A stretch of DNA of 64,000 nucleotides from positions 1-64,000 of the forward strand of contig CAISLN010000094.1 of NCBI GenBank assembly GCA_903886275.1, in the 5' to 3' direction. The notes under the pieces are model-generated. The model saw only the letters and a program-made list of their open reading frames with translations, did no database searches and was not told where the DNA came from. This document shows, in pieces, positions 17,213-26,281 of this stretch (the stretch's first letter is position 1; every line of letters begins with the position of its first letter). Source of the stretch: an uncultured beta proteobacterium (lineage in GTDB: Bacteria > Pseudomonadota > Gammaproteobacteria > Burkholderiales > Burkholderiaceae_C). A program made the position numbers and the translations under genes.

Positions 17213-17252
17213 ACCCCTTTCGATGTGCATGCATTCACACATCGAAAGGGGT
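17213..17252 (-). terminator. Attenuator-like hairpin in the DUF535 leader
   Basis: Perfect 15-bp arms ACCCCTTTCGATGTG (17213-17227) and its reverse complement (17238-17252) enclose a 10-nt loop. On the minus strand it is followed by 9 bases and a run of six T just before the DUF535 start. On the plus strand a six-T run also follows 6 bases later. It lies between the presumed promoter and the gene, which suggests conditional termination instead of an ordinary gene end. Confidence 0.55.
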
Positions 17253-17391
17253 GCGGTATTTTTTCCTGATTGGTATTGTAGTGGTTATAGACATGTTGGC
17301 TTTTCAGAATCGCGTTGATTGAAATACCAGCCGTTCGATTTGCAAGCCTTGTGCACATGGTGGCCGCCACGCTATTCAAACCGACACCTGT

Positions 17392-17411
17392 CAATAGTCC
17401 ATACGTGCTAT
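17392..17411 (-). promoter_or_regulatory. Palindromic EPS box, divergent copy (weaker)
   Basis: Read on the minus strand this is ATAGCACGTATGGACTATTG. The right half ATGGACTATTG is identical to the copies at 44672 and 46173, while the left arm is degraded. It lies in the 318-bp gap between the DUF535 start (17191) and the first adenylation gene (17510 or 17528), so it could act on either. Apart from this and the hairpin at 17213-17252 I see nothing in the gap. Confidence 0.45.
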
Positions 17412-17509
17412 CTGATGCAAGTATTTCCTATCTTTTATATTTGTATAGATAGTTGGTTGTTACCTTAAAATAAGAGGCAGCCATTGCTGTAACGGACGAC
17501 CGCCCTAAT

Positions 17510-20500
17510 ATGTATTATCAAGGCCGAATGAAAATTATTTTTCCAGAAGACCGCTCATTGGTCGGTGCTGCGGCCGAGCGCTGCTCAGCCATTCTCAGCC
17601 TGCCTGTTATTGGCGGTCAGCACCATGGGTCCACGCTGTGCACCGCAAAGGCCCTGGCGTTTGCCACCTTGCTTGTTTTCGCGCGGACTTTGCAAACCGA
17701 AGCCCTGTGCGTCAAGTTCCGGCCGATTGATGCGCTGCAGGGCGCTGCCCACCAGGACCAGTTCGCAACAGCCAGCATCTCGGGCCTGGCCACGCTGCGT
17801 ACGGCATGGGATGCGATGGAGGTCTCCCGCGAGCCCCGCGCCGGCGTCGCAGAACTGGAGCTATTGCTCTGGGAAACACCCGCAACGGGCCAAGTGCATC
17901 AGCAGCCGTTGCCGCAAGCCCCGGTGCTGTGCTACTTTGTGCAAGACCAGCAGTTGCATCTCACCTTGCATTTTCACAGGCACCTTCTGGCACCCCTCAG
18001 CGCAAGTGACTTCCTTGAAAAAATTGGCCTGGTGTGGGCTGCTTTGTCGGGCCAGGACGAGGTGGTCGTCAACGCGCTGGCGCTGGGAACTGCCAGCAGC
18101 GCCCAGTTGATTCCTGACCTTGCGCAGCCAATCCAGGCCCGTACCTATGAAACCCTGGCGGCCACTTTCTTTGACGTGGCCGAGCGTTACGCTGACGAAC
18201 CCGCAATCGTTGGCCAGGACCTGAGCTATAGCTATGCGTTCCTGAAGAACCAGACCACAGTGCTTATGAACCAGCTGGTGGAGGCGGGCGTGGCTGTGGG
18301 CGACGTGGTCGCCATCCGGGGTGCCAGTAGCCCAGGCACGATCGCCAGCATGCTGGCCGTGCTGGGCGTGGGCGCTGTGCTCGTCACCATCGACCCGCTG
18401 CTGCCCGAAGAGCGCAGGAATCTCATCGCGAAGATCAGCCAGCCCCGCTTCACCATCGAGGTGTTGGAACACAGGGCCAGCCAAGCCGAGCAGGCGCAAA
18501 CCCTCCGCACCGAAGCCTGGCCAGACCCGCAGCAATGGCAAGCGGCGCTGCTGCAAAGGCCCCTGGTCCCTGCGGCACCCCATGCCAGCGCCTACCTCTT
18601 TTTCACCAGCGGCAGCTCCGGCGTTCCCAAGGGCGTGTTGGGCACCCACCTGGGCCTGTCGCATTTTTTGGACTGGCAGCGCGACACCTTCTCCATAGGC
18701 CCAGGCCACCGCACGGCGCAGCTCACGGCGCTGTCTTTTGATGTGGTGCTGCGCGACCTGTTCTATCCGCTGACCAGCGGTGCCTGTATCCATATCCCTA
18801 AGCGCGAGACCCTGCTTGACGCGCGCAAGATGCTGGCCTGGATCGCTTCTGCGCGCATCACCGCCATGCACTGTGTGCCCTCGCTCATGCGGGCCTGGCT
18901 GATGGCCGATACGGGACAGCAACCGTTTCGCCACCTTGCCTATATTTTCTTCGCCGGCGAGCCACTGACCGACGCGCTGCTGCGCCGCTTCAAGGCCGCA
19001 GCCGGTGAGGCCACCTGCATCATCAATTTATATGGCCCCACTGAGACCACCCTGGCCAAGCTCTACCACCGCATTGAGCGCATTGAAGAGGGCATTCAGC
19101 CCCTTGGGAAACCCCAGCCCGGCGTGGACGTCGTCATCTTCAAGGACCGCCAGACCCTGTGCGGCCTGTGGGAAACCGGTGAAATCGCCATCCGCACGCC
19201 CTACCGATCTAACGGCTATTTTCAGAACCCTGAGCTGACGCGCGAAGTGTTTGTGCCCAACCCCTTGCGCGCCGACCCGGATGACCTGGTCTACTTTACC
19301 GGCGACCTGGGTCGCTACCGATCGGACGGCAAGGTCGAGATCTTCGGGCGCATCGACGCGCAAATCAAAATTCGCGGCGTGCGCATAGAGCCCAGTGAAA
19401 TCGAATCCTGCATCCTGAGCCTGCCCGGCATCAGGGACGCAGCCGTCACCACCCGCGTCGGTGCCTCGGGCGACAAGATATTGCTGGCCGTGGTGGTGCC
19501 ACAGTCGTTTGAAAACCTCGACTCGGTGCAGCAAGCCCGCCAACTGCGCGAACAGCTCAAGCAACGCTTGCACGACGCCATGGTGCCCGCGCGCATCCTG
19601 TACCAAGAAAGCCTGCCCTACCTGCCCAATGGCAAGCTCGATCGCAAATCCATCGCCGCCATAGACTTTGGCAGCACCGACAGCCCGCTACTGGCCGTGC
19701 CGGAGGTGGATGCCAAGCTGGGCCGGGTGATTGCAGAAATCGAAGAAGTGCTGGGCGTTCAGATCCGGGACCTGAAGCACTCGTTTGTGGACCTCGGTGG
19801 CGACTCGCTCTCGTACATCCGCATTGCGTTTGTGATAGAGGACGCGTACGGCGCGCTGCCCCTGGGCTGGGAGCTGACGCCCCTGGGCGAACTCGGCGCC
19901 AGCATGGCTGCGCACCGCAAGCCCAAGGACGCCTCTGGCTGGTGGATCTCCCTGGAGCCGTCCATTTTGCTGCGGGCCTTTGCCATCCTGTTTGTGGTGC
20001 TGGGCCATGCCAGCCATATGGCGTTCATGGGCACCTCCACGCTCTTCGTGATTTCGGGCATCAGCTTTGCAAAGTTCTTCCGTCGCGACCTGTTTGAAAA
20101 AGGCGATCTGGGCCCGGTGGGCCGCTTCATTTTCAAATTTGGCGTACCGGCAGCGCTGTGGCAGTTGCTGGCCATTGCCACCGGCGCGCACAGTTTCTGG
20201 TTGCCAGACCTGCTGTTGATGGGCACCTATTTCCATGAGCCCCAAGGCACGCACATGACGCTGTGGTACCTGGACGTGCTGGCGGCCAACCTGGTGACGG
20301 TGTCGGTGCTCACGCTATGGTGGGGCCGCTTTTCGCGCGCCTATCCTTCGGTCAGGCCGACCTTTGCAACAGACCTTTGCCTGGTCTTGGTGGGTCTGGT
20401 GGTTTCCTTTGTGCAGGTGGGATTGGGCACATGGGATGGCGCGCTTGGTCTGCACAGCGTGGCCCCTTTCAAATGGCTATGGATGCTGGCCTTTGGCATC

Positions 20501-20950
20501 GCCGTGACCCAGGCCGTGAGCGTGCGGCAGAAGGTCCTCTTGAGTCTGCTGCTGGCGGGCATTGCGCTGGGCCAACTGGCAGAACTGCCCAAGGTCGCCA
20601 ATAGCTTTGGCATGCTGGACCCGTTCTTTTATACCTCTGTGATGGCCCTGATCTGGCTTAGGCGTGTCGCGATACCCCGCTTCTTGCGCCATCCCCTCAT
20701 AGGCATTGCCTCGGCTTCGCTATTTATCTATATCGTCAACTACACGGTGATCCAAAAGGCGCACAAATTGCTTCATTTTGACGGCTCCTGGCCCCTTGAA
20801 GTCGCCGCTGCAGTGCTCGTAGGCGTAGCGCTCTCCTGGCTATGGAACCGGCTAGAAGTCGTTGTTCGGCGCGCGATCGCAGCGTTGCGCTCAGGGTTCA
20901 AGCGGAGTGACTGGTGGGTGCTGCGTCCCGGTGGGCGGGGCAGTCAATAG
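17510..20950 (+). CDS. Adenylation-carrier-membrane acyltransferase fusion protein (first of pair)
   Basis: A giant 1146-residue NRPS-like protein without thioesterase. Residues ~1-210 faintly resemble the end of a condensation domain but lack HHxxxDG. The adenylation domain (~215-715) has FFTSGSSGVPKG (A3), ALSFDVVLRD with the amino-group-binding Asp (A4), NLYGPTETT (A5), YFTGDLGRY (A7), KIRGVRIEPSEIE (A8) and LPNGKLDRK (A10). The carrier motif DLGGDSLS places the phosphopantetheine Ser at 766. From ~815 to ~1115 it is a multi-helix membrane domain with LRAFAILFVVLGHASH (His833) and LFVISGISF, similar to acyltransferase-3 proteins. It would load an amino acid on its own carrier and pass it across or onto a membrane acceptor (inference). 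Start 17510 or ATG 17528, which has AAGG before it. Confidence 0.82.
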   Translation: MYYQGRMKIIFPEDRSLVGAAAERCSAILSLPVIGGQHHGSTLCTAKALAFATLLVFARTLQTEALCVKFRPIDALQGAAHQDQFATASISGLATLRTAWDAMEVSREPRAGVAELELLLWETPATGQVHQQPLPQAPVLCYFVQDQQLHLTLHFHRHLLAPLSASDFLEKIGLVWAALSGQDEVVVNALALGTASSAQLIPDLAQPIQARTYETLAATFFDVAERYADEPAIVGQDLSYSYAFLKNQTTVLMNQLVEAGVAVGDVVAIRGASSPGTIASMLAVLGVGAVLVTIDPLLPEERRNLIAKISQPRFTIEVLEHRASQAEQAQTLRTEAWPDPQQWQAALLQRPLVPAAPHASAYLFFTSGSSGVPKGVLGTHLGLSHFLDWQRDTFSIGPGHRTAQLTALSFDVVLRDLFYPLTSGACIHIPKRETLLDARKMLAWIASARITAMHCVPSLMRAWLMADTGQQPFRHLAYIFFAGEPLTDALLRRFKAAAGEATCIINLYGPTETTLAKLYHRIERIEEGIQPLGKPQPGVDVVIFKDRQTLCGLWETGEIAIRTPYRSNGYFQNPELTREVFVPNPLRADPDDLVYFTGDLGRYRSDGKVEIFGRIDAQIKIRGVRIEPSEIESCILSLPGIRDAAVTTRVGASGDKILLAVVVPQSFENLDSVQQARQLREQLKQRLHDAMVPARILYQESLPYLPNGKLDRKSIAAIDFGSTDSPLLAVPEVDAKLGRVIAEIEEVLGVQIRDLKHSFVDLGGDSLSYIRIAFVIEDAYGALPLGWELTPLGELGASMAAHRKPKDASGWWISLEPSILLRAFAILFVVLGHASHMAFMGTSTLFVISGISFAKFFRRDLFEKGDLGPVGRFIFKFGVPAALWQLLAIATGAHSFWLPDLLLMGTYFHEPQGTHMTLWYLDVLAANLVTVSVLTLWWGRFSRAYPSVRPTFATDLCLVLVGLVVSFVQVGLGTWDGALGLHSVAPFKWLWMLAFGIAVTQAVSVRQKVLLSLLLAGIALGQLAELPKVANSFGMLDPFFYTSVMALIWLRRVAIPRFLRHPLIGIASASLFIYIVNYTVIQKAHKLLHFDGSWPLEVAAAVLVGVALSWLWNRLEVVVRRAIAALRSGFKRSDWWVLRPGGRGSQ

Positions 20951-21136
20951 TCTGTTTGGCCTGCTGTGGATGGATGGCGCAGGAGGCGTTGTCGTTCCAG
21001 TGTGGCATCGATGGAAGACGGTATCGTTGTGCAATCCATTCTCGGCAGGGGTCGCTATGGAACAGGGACGTCTGAAAAGGACGGAATAAATAAATAACTT
21101 GGCACGCCGATACGGTGCTTGACGCGCAGGTAAATA

Positions 21137-23929
21137 ATGTCAACAAATGCATTGCATGGTTTTCGTGCTTTTCAGGCGCGCAGAATTTCTGATCGGTTCG
21201 TGCAGCAAGCCGCGCACAGCCCCCACGCTGTCGCCATTCACTGGCAGGGGGCCGACATTCTCTACCACGAGCTCGACGCTGAAAGCGCCCGCCTGGCCCG
21301 CCTATTCAAACAACACGCCAAGGGCAACAACGCCATCGTCGCCATCCATGCAAGCCGCAGCCCCGGCTTTGTGGCCGCAGTGCTGGCCTGCGCAAGGTCC
21401 GGGCTGACGTTTGCCGCCTTGGACGCCGCCTATCCCGTGGCCAAGCTGCTGTCCATGGCGCAGCTCCTACAGCCCTGCTTGCTGGTGTTGTCTGAAGCTT
21501 CAGAAGCCGGCCTGGCCCTGGCGCATTGCGTGCTGGCGCAGACCGGCGCGCCGACACTGACCCTGGAGCAGGTGTTTTCACCGTCGCAGGATGAGCCGCA
21601 AAATACGCCCGAGGCGGCTGCGCCCGAGGCCACCGACCTGGCCTATCTGTTGTTCACCTCTGGCACGACCGGCACGCCCAAATGCATTGCCACCGGCCAC
21701 GCGCCCTTGGTGCATTTTGTGGATTGGTATGCAGAGCGCTTCAAGCCCGACGCCGCAGACCGGTTCAGCCTGTTGTCGGGCCTGGGCCACGACCCGGTGC
21801 TGCGCGATATCTTTGTGCCCTTGTCGGTGGGTGCCTCCCTGTGCATTCCCCCCGCAGGCACCATCACCCAGCCCGCGAAGCTATTTGCCTGGCTGCAGGC
21901 CAGTGGCATCAGCTTTGTGCACGCCACACCGCAACTCATACGCCTCATTGCGGCCGGAGCGCGCGGCGAGTTGCTGCACCGCCTGCGCTATGTCTTCTCG
22001 GGAGGCGATGCACTCAAGGCGGCGCATGTGGCGCAATTGCGCCAGATTGCGCCGGCCTCACAGCAGGTCAATTTTTACGGCACCACCGAAACTCCGCAGG
22101 CCATGGCCCACCATGTGCTGCCCGCCGCTGGTGAATGCGACCCCCTGCCTGCGGGCAAGGCCATCGCAGACGTAGAGCTTTTGGTGCTGGAGAAGGACCT
22201 GCGCAGCCTGTGTGCCACGGGCCAGCAGGGGCAGATTGGCATACGCAGCCGCTACCTCTCGCAGGGCTATTACAACGACGCGCAGGCCACCGCCCAAAAA
22301 TTCATCCACAGCCAGGCGCCAGGCGCTGACGAACTGCCGGTGTACCTCACGGGTGATCTGGGCTACTGCCGTGCCGACGGTGCCGTCGTGGTGGTGGGCC
22401 GGGAGGACGATCAAGTCAAGGTGCGGGGTTTTCGCATTGAGCTGGCCGAGGTCACCAAGGTACTGGATGCCCATCCATCGGTGGACGCGGCCGTGGTGCT
22501 GGCGGTCCAGCGCGAAGACCTTGAGAACGAACTGCTGGCCTTTCTGGTGCACAGGGCGGGCGCTGGTGGCACCGAGGCGGTCAAGGCGTTTGCAGCAGGT
22601 CAATTAGCGGCGCACATGGTGCCCGGTATCTATATTGAAATCGACTCTGTGCCCTTGCTGCCGAACGGAAAAATCGACCGCGCCGCCCTGCTGAAACTTG
22701 CCAAGGAGCGGCCAAGTCCGCTTGGCTCGGTTGACGAGGAGTTTGTCCTGCAAGCCCATCCCAGCGTGCTGCAGGACTTGCAACGCATCCTCAGAGTCGC
22801 CGACCTGGATACGCGCAAATCATTTGTGGAGCTAGGTGGCGACTCGCTGTCTTTCATACAGGCCTCCATGGTGATTGAAGAGGCCATAGGAGCCCTTGCG
22901 CAGGGCTGGGAAAAGCAGCCCCTGGAGCGCTTGCTGCAACAAAAAAGGGCCACCAAGCGTTTCTTCAGCACCGCAGGCACGACGGTTGTCGCAAGGGCGC
23001 TGTGCATCGTGCTGGTGCTGCTAAACCATTTCAAGGTATTGGATATCCTGGGCTCCACCACTGCCTTGTTTGTCATCTCTGGCTGGAGCTTTGGCAAGTA
23101 CCAGTTGCACCGGGTGCTCAAGGAGAACCTGGTTTCTCCGATCCTCAAGACCGTGGTCTACATCGTCATCCCGTCCACGCTATTCAATGTCTTTACGCAG
23201 TTGAAGAATACCCACCAGCTCGATTGGCCCACCGTCTTGATGGTCAATAACTACGCCTCGGCCTATTACCTGGACGGCGGTTACTGGTTTATCAATGTGC
23301 TGGTGCACAGCTTCGCAGTGCTGGCCCTCCTGTTTTGCGTGCCGCTGGTGCGCCAGCGTTTCAGGCTGGACATCTATAGCGCAGCGGTCAGTGCCACCTT
23401 GCTCAGCCAGTGTTTGGCCGTGACGGGCCACCTGCTTCAAAACGGTGAACCGGTTGCCTCACCCATCCAGAAGCTGTGGCTTCTCTTTCTGGGCATGGCC
23501 ATCGCCCACGCCCACACCCGCTCGCAAAAAGCCGTGGTGGCTCTGTTGGCCACAGGCTGCCTGTTTGACCAGGTGGTGATTGCCCCCATCACCCCTTTTC
23601 CTATGCTTTTGGTGTGGCTGCTGATTGCGCTGCCCCGCGTGAGCCTGCCTACGGTGCTGGCCAAGATGGTCAATCTGATCGCCGGTGCCTCGCTGTTTAT
23701 CTACATCAGCCATTTGCAGTTCAAGGGGCTGGTGGACAAGACCCCCCTGGCGGGCAACACCACCGCCTATGTGTTGGCCGGTGTGTTGGGGGGCATTCTG
23801 GTTTGGCAGCTATGGGACCGGCTTTTCAACCCATCGACCCGCTGGCTGATGGGTCGGCTTGCGCGCATACCGGCCAGAGCCCTCATGCCTGGCAATGCAG
23901 GCAGGGTAAATATACCGCCAGCCTTGTAA
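21137..23929 (+). CDS. Adenylation-carrier-membrane acyltransferase fusion protein (second of pair)
   Basis: A 930-residue paralogue of the preceding gene, lacking its N-terminal 210-residue extension. Adenylation motifs are LLFTSGTTGTPKC, GLGHDPVLRDIF (Asp of A4 kept), NFYGTTETPQ, YLTGDLGY, KVRGFRIELAEV and LPNGKIDR. The carrier motif ELGGDSLSF gives Ser570. The membrane domain (~620-900) begins with ALCIVLVLLNHFK (His631) and ALFVISGWSFGKY, again acyltransferase-3-like. The two A4 regions differ (SFDVVLRD against GHDPVLRD), so the substrates may differ. It is 186 bp after the first gene, a gap without an obvious gene. Its last 47 bp overlap the convergent flippase gene. Confidence 0.82.
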   Translation: MSTNALHGFRAFQARRISDRFVQQAAHSPHAVAIHWQGADILYHELDAESARLARLFKQHAKGNNAIVAIHASRSPGFVAAVLACARSGLTFAALDAAYPVAKLLSMAQLLQPCLLVLSEASEAGLALAHCVLAQTGAPTLTLEQVFSPSQDEPQNTPEAAAPEATDLAYLLFTSGTTGTPKCIATGHAPLVHFVDWYAERFKPDAADRFSLLSGLGHDPVLRDIFVPLSVGASLCIPPAGTITQPAKLFAWLQASGISFVHATPQLIRLIAAGARGELLHRLRYVFSGGDALKAAHVAQLRQIAPASQQVNFYGTTETPQAMAHHVLPAAGECDPLPAGKAIADVELLVLEKDLRSLCATGQQGQIGIRSRYLSQGYYNDAQATAQKFIHSQAPGADELPVYLTGDLGYCRADGAVVVVGREDDQVKVRGFRIELAEVTKVLDAHPSVDAAVVLAVQREDLENELLAFLVHRAGAGGTEAVKAFAAGQLAAHMVPGIYIEIDSVPLLPNGKIDRAALLKLAKERPSPLGSVDEEFVLQAHPSVLQDLQRILRVADLDTRKSFVELGGDSLSFIQASMVIEEAIGALAQGWEKQPLERLLQQKRATKRFFSTAGTTVVARALCIVLVLLNHFKVLDILGSTTALFVISGWSFGKYQLHRVLKENLVSPILKTVVYIVIPSTLFNVFTQLKNTHQLDWPTVLMVNNYASAYYLDGGYWFINVLVHSFAVLALLFCVPLVRQRFRLDIYSAAVSATLLSQCLAVTGHLLQNGEPVASPIQKLWLLFLGMAIAHAHTRSQKAVVALLATGCLFDQVVIAPITPFPMLLVWLLIALPRVSLPTVLAKMVNLIAGASLFIYISHLQFKGLVDKTPLAGNTTAYVLAGVLGGILVWQLWDRLFNPSTRWLMGRLARIPARALMPGNAGRVNIPPAL

Positions 23930-25241
23930 ACACCAGACCGAGTCCGTAGCCCGTCAGCAAAAAGCCCAGGGCTGCGGCTTCCACTGGCCAAGGCCAGGCC
24001 ATGGTTTTGTTGCGGTACCAGAGCTGCACCGGCCAGGCGGCAAACCAGCTCAGGCCCACGCCCAGAGCGGCCCCGCTCAGGCCGCTCAGGTAATAGCCCA
24101 GATAGGTTCCCAGCACCAGCGCGCACAGCCGCAGTGAGGACATCAGGCTGCCCAGTTTGAAGTTGCCCTGGGCCTGTATCAGCGACTCAATCACGTGGTA
24201 GCGCAGCCCGATCAAGCCGATCGCCAGGCAGGACAAAATCTCACCCGAATGCGCGTAGCGCTTGTCAAACAGCAGACCCACGATGCTGGGTCCGGCTGCG
24301 ATAAGCCCGCCTGCGACCGTCAGGATGATGGCGTCCGACACCCGTTGAAAACGCAAATAGGTTTTTTGCAAGGGCTCTAGCCCCTCACGCGCGGCCGCGC
24401 TCATTCCCGGAAAAAAGATGTTGCCCGACAGATTGCTGGCCACCTGCTGCACCACATTGGCCAGCATGAAGGCAACGGTATAGTTGCCCAGCAGCGTGGC
24501 GTTGACCAACCCGCCCAGAATCATGACATCGGCGCTGCTTTGCAAAAATGCCAGCGGTGTGGACAGCAAGATCCATTTGCTCTTCTCTAAAATGGTTTTG
24601 ACGATGGCCTTGTCCCAGTGAAAGCGGTTGCGCAGTCCGGGCAAAAACACATGGCCGCTCAAGCAGTTGAGGGCCGCAGCCGTCACCGCACCGGCGATCA
24701 GCGCCCAGGGCGAACCCGTCACCCGGGCAATGCCCAGCATCACTGCCATGGCCAGCAACTGCGAAGCCAGCGACATGGCGGTCAGCCGGCCCAGGCTCAT
24801 GGCGCGCTGCGCCGTCATGCCCTTGGTGGACTCCAGTCCGCCCAAAATGGCGCTGCTGGCCGCCCCCACCATCAGGTAGGGCAGCAGGGGGTTGGCGTAG
24901 ACATTGCCAACAACCAGTCCGTTCGATTGCAGCAGCAGCAGGCCCAGCGCGCCCAGCAGCGCCAGCCCCCAGATGCCAAGGCCGCGCAGCACGGCCACCG
25001 TCCACACCGTGTTGAGAAAGCTGGCCTCCAGCTGCCCCTGGCGCTGTACCACCACCTGGCGCAGCCCCAGGTCTGACATCAGCGTGATGCCCAATATCGC
25101 CATGTTCACAATGCCCGCCAGGCCAAAGGCCTCGGGTGCCAGCAGCTTGGCCAAAAAGAGATTGCCCGCAAAGCGTATGCCCTGCGTCAGCACAAACGAG
25201 CCCATCGAAATGGCCCCCGCGCGTAGGTGTTTTTGGGTCAT
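23883..25241 (-). CDS. Polysaccharide flippase (Wzx-like, MOP superfamily), copy 2
   Basis: A 452-residue protein with about 12-14 transmembrane segments of the oligosaccharide flippase family. It moves undecaprenyl-linked repeat units across the inner membrane. The N-terminal LRAGAISMGSFVLTQGIRFAG and FGLAGIVNMAILG segments are typical of this branch (lipopolysaccharide biosynthesis protein, Wzx/RfbX type). It is the last gene of the long minus-strand operon; its ATG overlaps the preceding stop by four bases. Its 3' end runs 47 bp into the convergent adenylation gene. A second flippase is at 34719-36050. Confidence 0.85.
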   Translation of the reverse strand: MTQKHLRAGAISMGSFVLTQGIRFAGNLFLAKLLAPEAFGLAGIVNMAILGITLMSDLGLRQVVVQRQGQLEASFLNTVWTVAVLRGLGIWGLALLGALGLLLLQSNGLVVGNVYANPLLPYLMVGAASSAILGGLESTKGMTAQRAMSLGRLTAMSLASQLLAMAVMLGIARVTGSPWALIAGAVTAAALNCLSGHVFLPGLRNRFHWDKAIVKTILEKSKWILLSTPLAFLQSSADVMILGGLVNATLLGNYTVAFMLANVVQQVASNLSGNIFFPGMSAAAREGLEPLQKTYLRFQRVSDAIILTVAGGLIAAGPSIVGLLFDKRYAHSGEILSCLAIGLIGLRYHVIESLIQAQGNFKLGSLMSSLRLCALVLGTYLGYYLSGLSGAALGVGLSWFAAWPVQLWYRNKTMAWPWPVEAAALGFLLTGYGLGLVFTRLAVYLPCLHCQA

Positions 25242-26266
25242 GGGTGGAGCTGGATATCGGCAATCACCGGGCTGTGGTCCGAGGCCTCGGTGCCGCCCAC
25301 CGTGCTATTGAATACCGTGATGCCGGCGCTGAAAAAAATATGGTCAATGCGCAAAAAGTCGGTCTTGCGACTCAGCGCGTGGCCGTAGGTGTAGCCATAG
25401 CCTTGGCCGGCCTCGGAAAAGCTGTCGCGCAGGCCGGCACGCTTGAGCAATTCCACGACCGGCGAGCCATCGCCCGCGTTGAAGTCGCCCATCAGCAACA
25501 GCGGGCGCGGCAATTTGGATACATCGCGCAGCAGCACCTGGGCCTGGCCAAGGCGCTCGCGCAGATTGCTCTTCCAGTCGCTCAGGCCAGAGAGCAGGCT
25601 GTAGCGCGTGCCCTCCAGCGCCTCGCGCGGCGACACCAAATGGGCCGTCACCACCGACAGCAAACGGCCATCGATGTCGAGCTGGCAAAGCAAATAGAAC
25701 TCGCCGTGCGGCGCATGGTATTGGCTGAGTTGGCCGGCCCTGCATTCCCGCACCGGGAAGCGGCTGGCAATCACATACTGGTCCAGCGCATAGACATGGG
25801 GCAGACCAAAGAGCGGCTGCGACAGGGTGGGCGTGTTGTGCGAGTCCAGCGGCAGCAGCTGCTGCGCGTCCTGCAGCGCCACAATGTCGGGCGCGTGCGA
25901 GCGCACCTCGTCATCAATGCCGCTATAGCCCTCGTCCTTGAAGCGTGCATTGAGCGCCTTGACGTTGTAGGACAGCACGCGCAGCGTGCGCCCCGCCCCC
26001 GCCTTGCTGTCAAAGTGCCATTGCAGGCCCATGGTCAGCGTGGCGAGCAGCGCCAGGTTCAAGGCGCAGGCCGCCAGCCACCAGCGCGACAGACCGATTG
26101 CCAGCAGCAGCGCCAAGCCACAGGGCAGCAGCAGCCAGTACCAGGGCAAAAACCGTGTCAGCTCGGCCAACCAGGGCTGCCCTACGTCGAGTTGCTGCAA
26201 CAGCAGCAGCGCCAGGTGCCCCAAGAGCAAACACAGCACGCCCCAAGCGCGCGCAGAACGCAGCAT
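25238..26266 (-). CDS. Endonuclease/exonuclease/phosphatase (EEP) family membrane-anchored protein
   Basis: A 342-residue protein. Two or three N-terminal hydrophobic segments (LLLLVAS-like, ~10-85) precede an EEP-fold hydrolase domain: LRVLSYNVKALN, then IVALQDAQ with Asp replacing the usual catalytic Glu of 'LQE', PLLLMGDFNAG, DHIFFS and a final ASDHSPVIADI. EEP proteins are metal-dependent phosphodiesterases acting on nucleic acids, lipids or phospho-sugars. The active domain is probably periplasmic, so a phosphodiester in the EPS or its lipid carrier is a possible substrate (inference). ATG 26266 has GGGA 7 bases upstream and is preferred to TTG 26272. Confidence 0.78.
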   Translation of the reverse strand: MLRSARAWGVLCLLLGHLALLLLQQLDVGQPWLAELTRFLPWYWLLLPCGLALLLAIGLSRWWLAACALNLALLATLTMGLQWHFDSKAGAGRTLRVLSYNVKALNARFKDEGYSGIDDEVRSHAPDIVALQDAQQLLPLDSHNTPTLSQPLFGLPHVYALDQYVIASRFPVRECRAGQLSQYHAPHGEFYLLCQLDIDGRLLSVVTAHLVSPREALEGTRYSLLSGLSDWKSNLRERLGQAQVLLRDVSKLPRPLLLMGDFNAGDGSPVVELLKRAGLRDSFSEAGQGYGYTYGHALSRKTDFLRIDHIFFSAGITVFNSTVGGTEASDHSPVIADIQLHP

Positions 26267-26281
26267 CTGCAAGTCCCGCCT

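Noticed and set aside
20930..20962. CAATAGTCTGTTTGGCC resembling the reversed EPS box
   Set aside because: It overlaps the end of the first adenylation gene, has a changed core (AGACTA) and no minus-strand gene follows.
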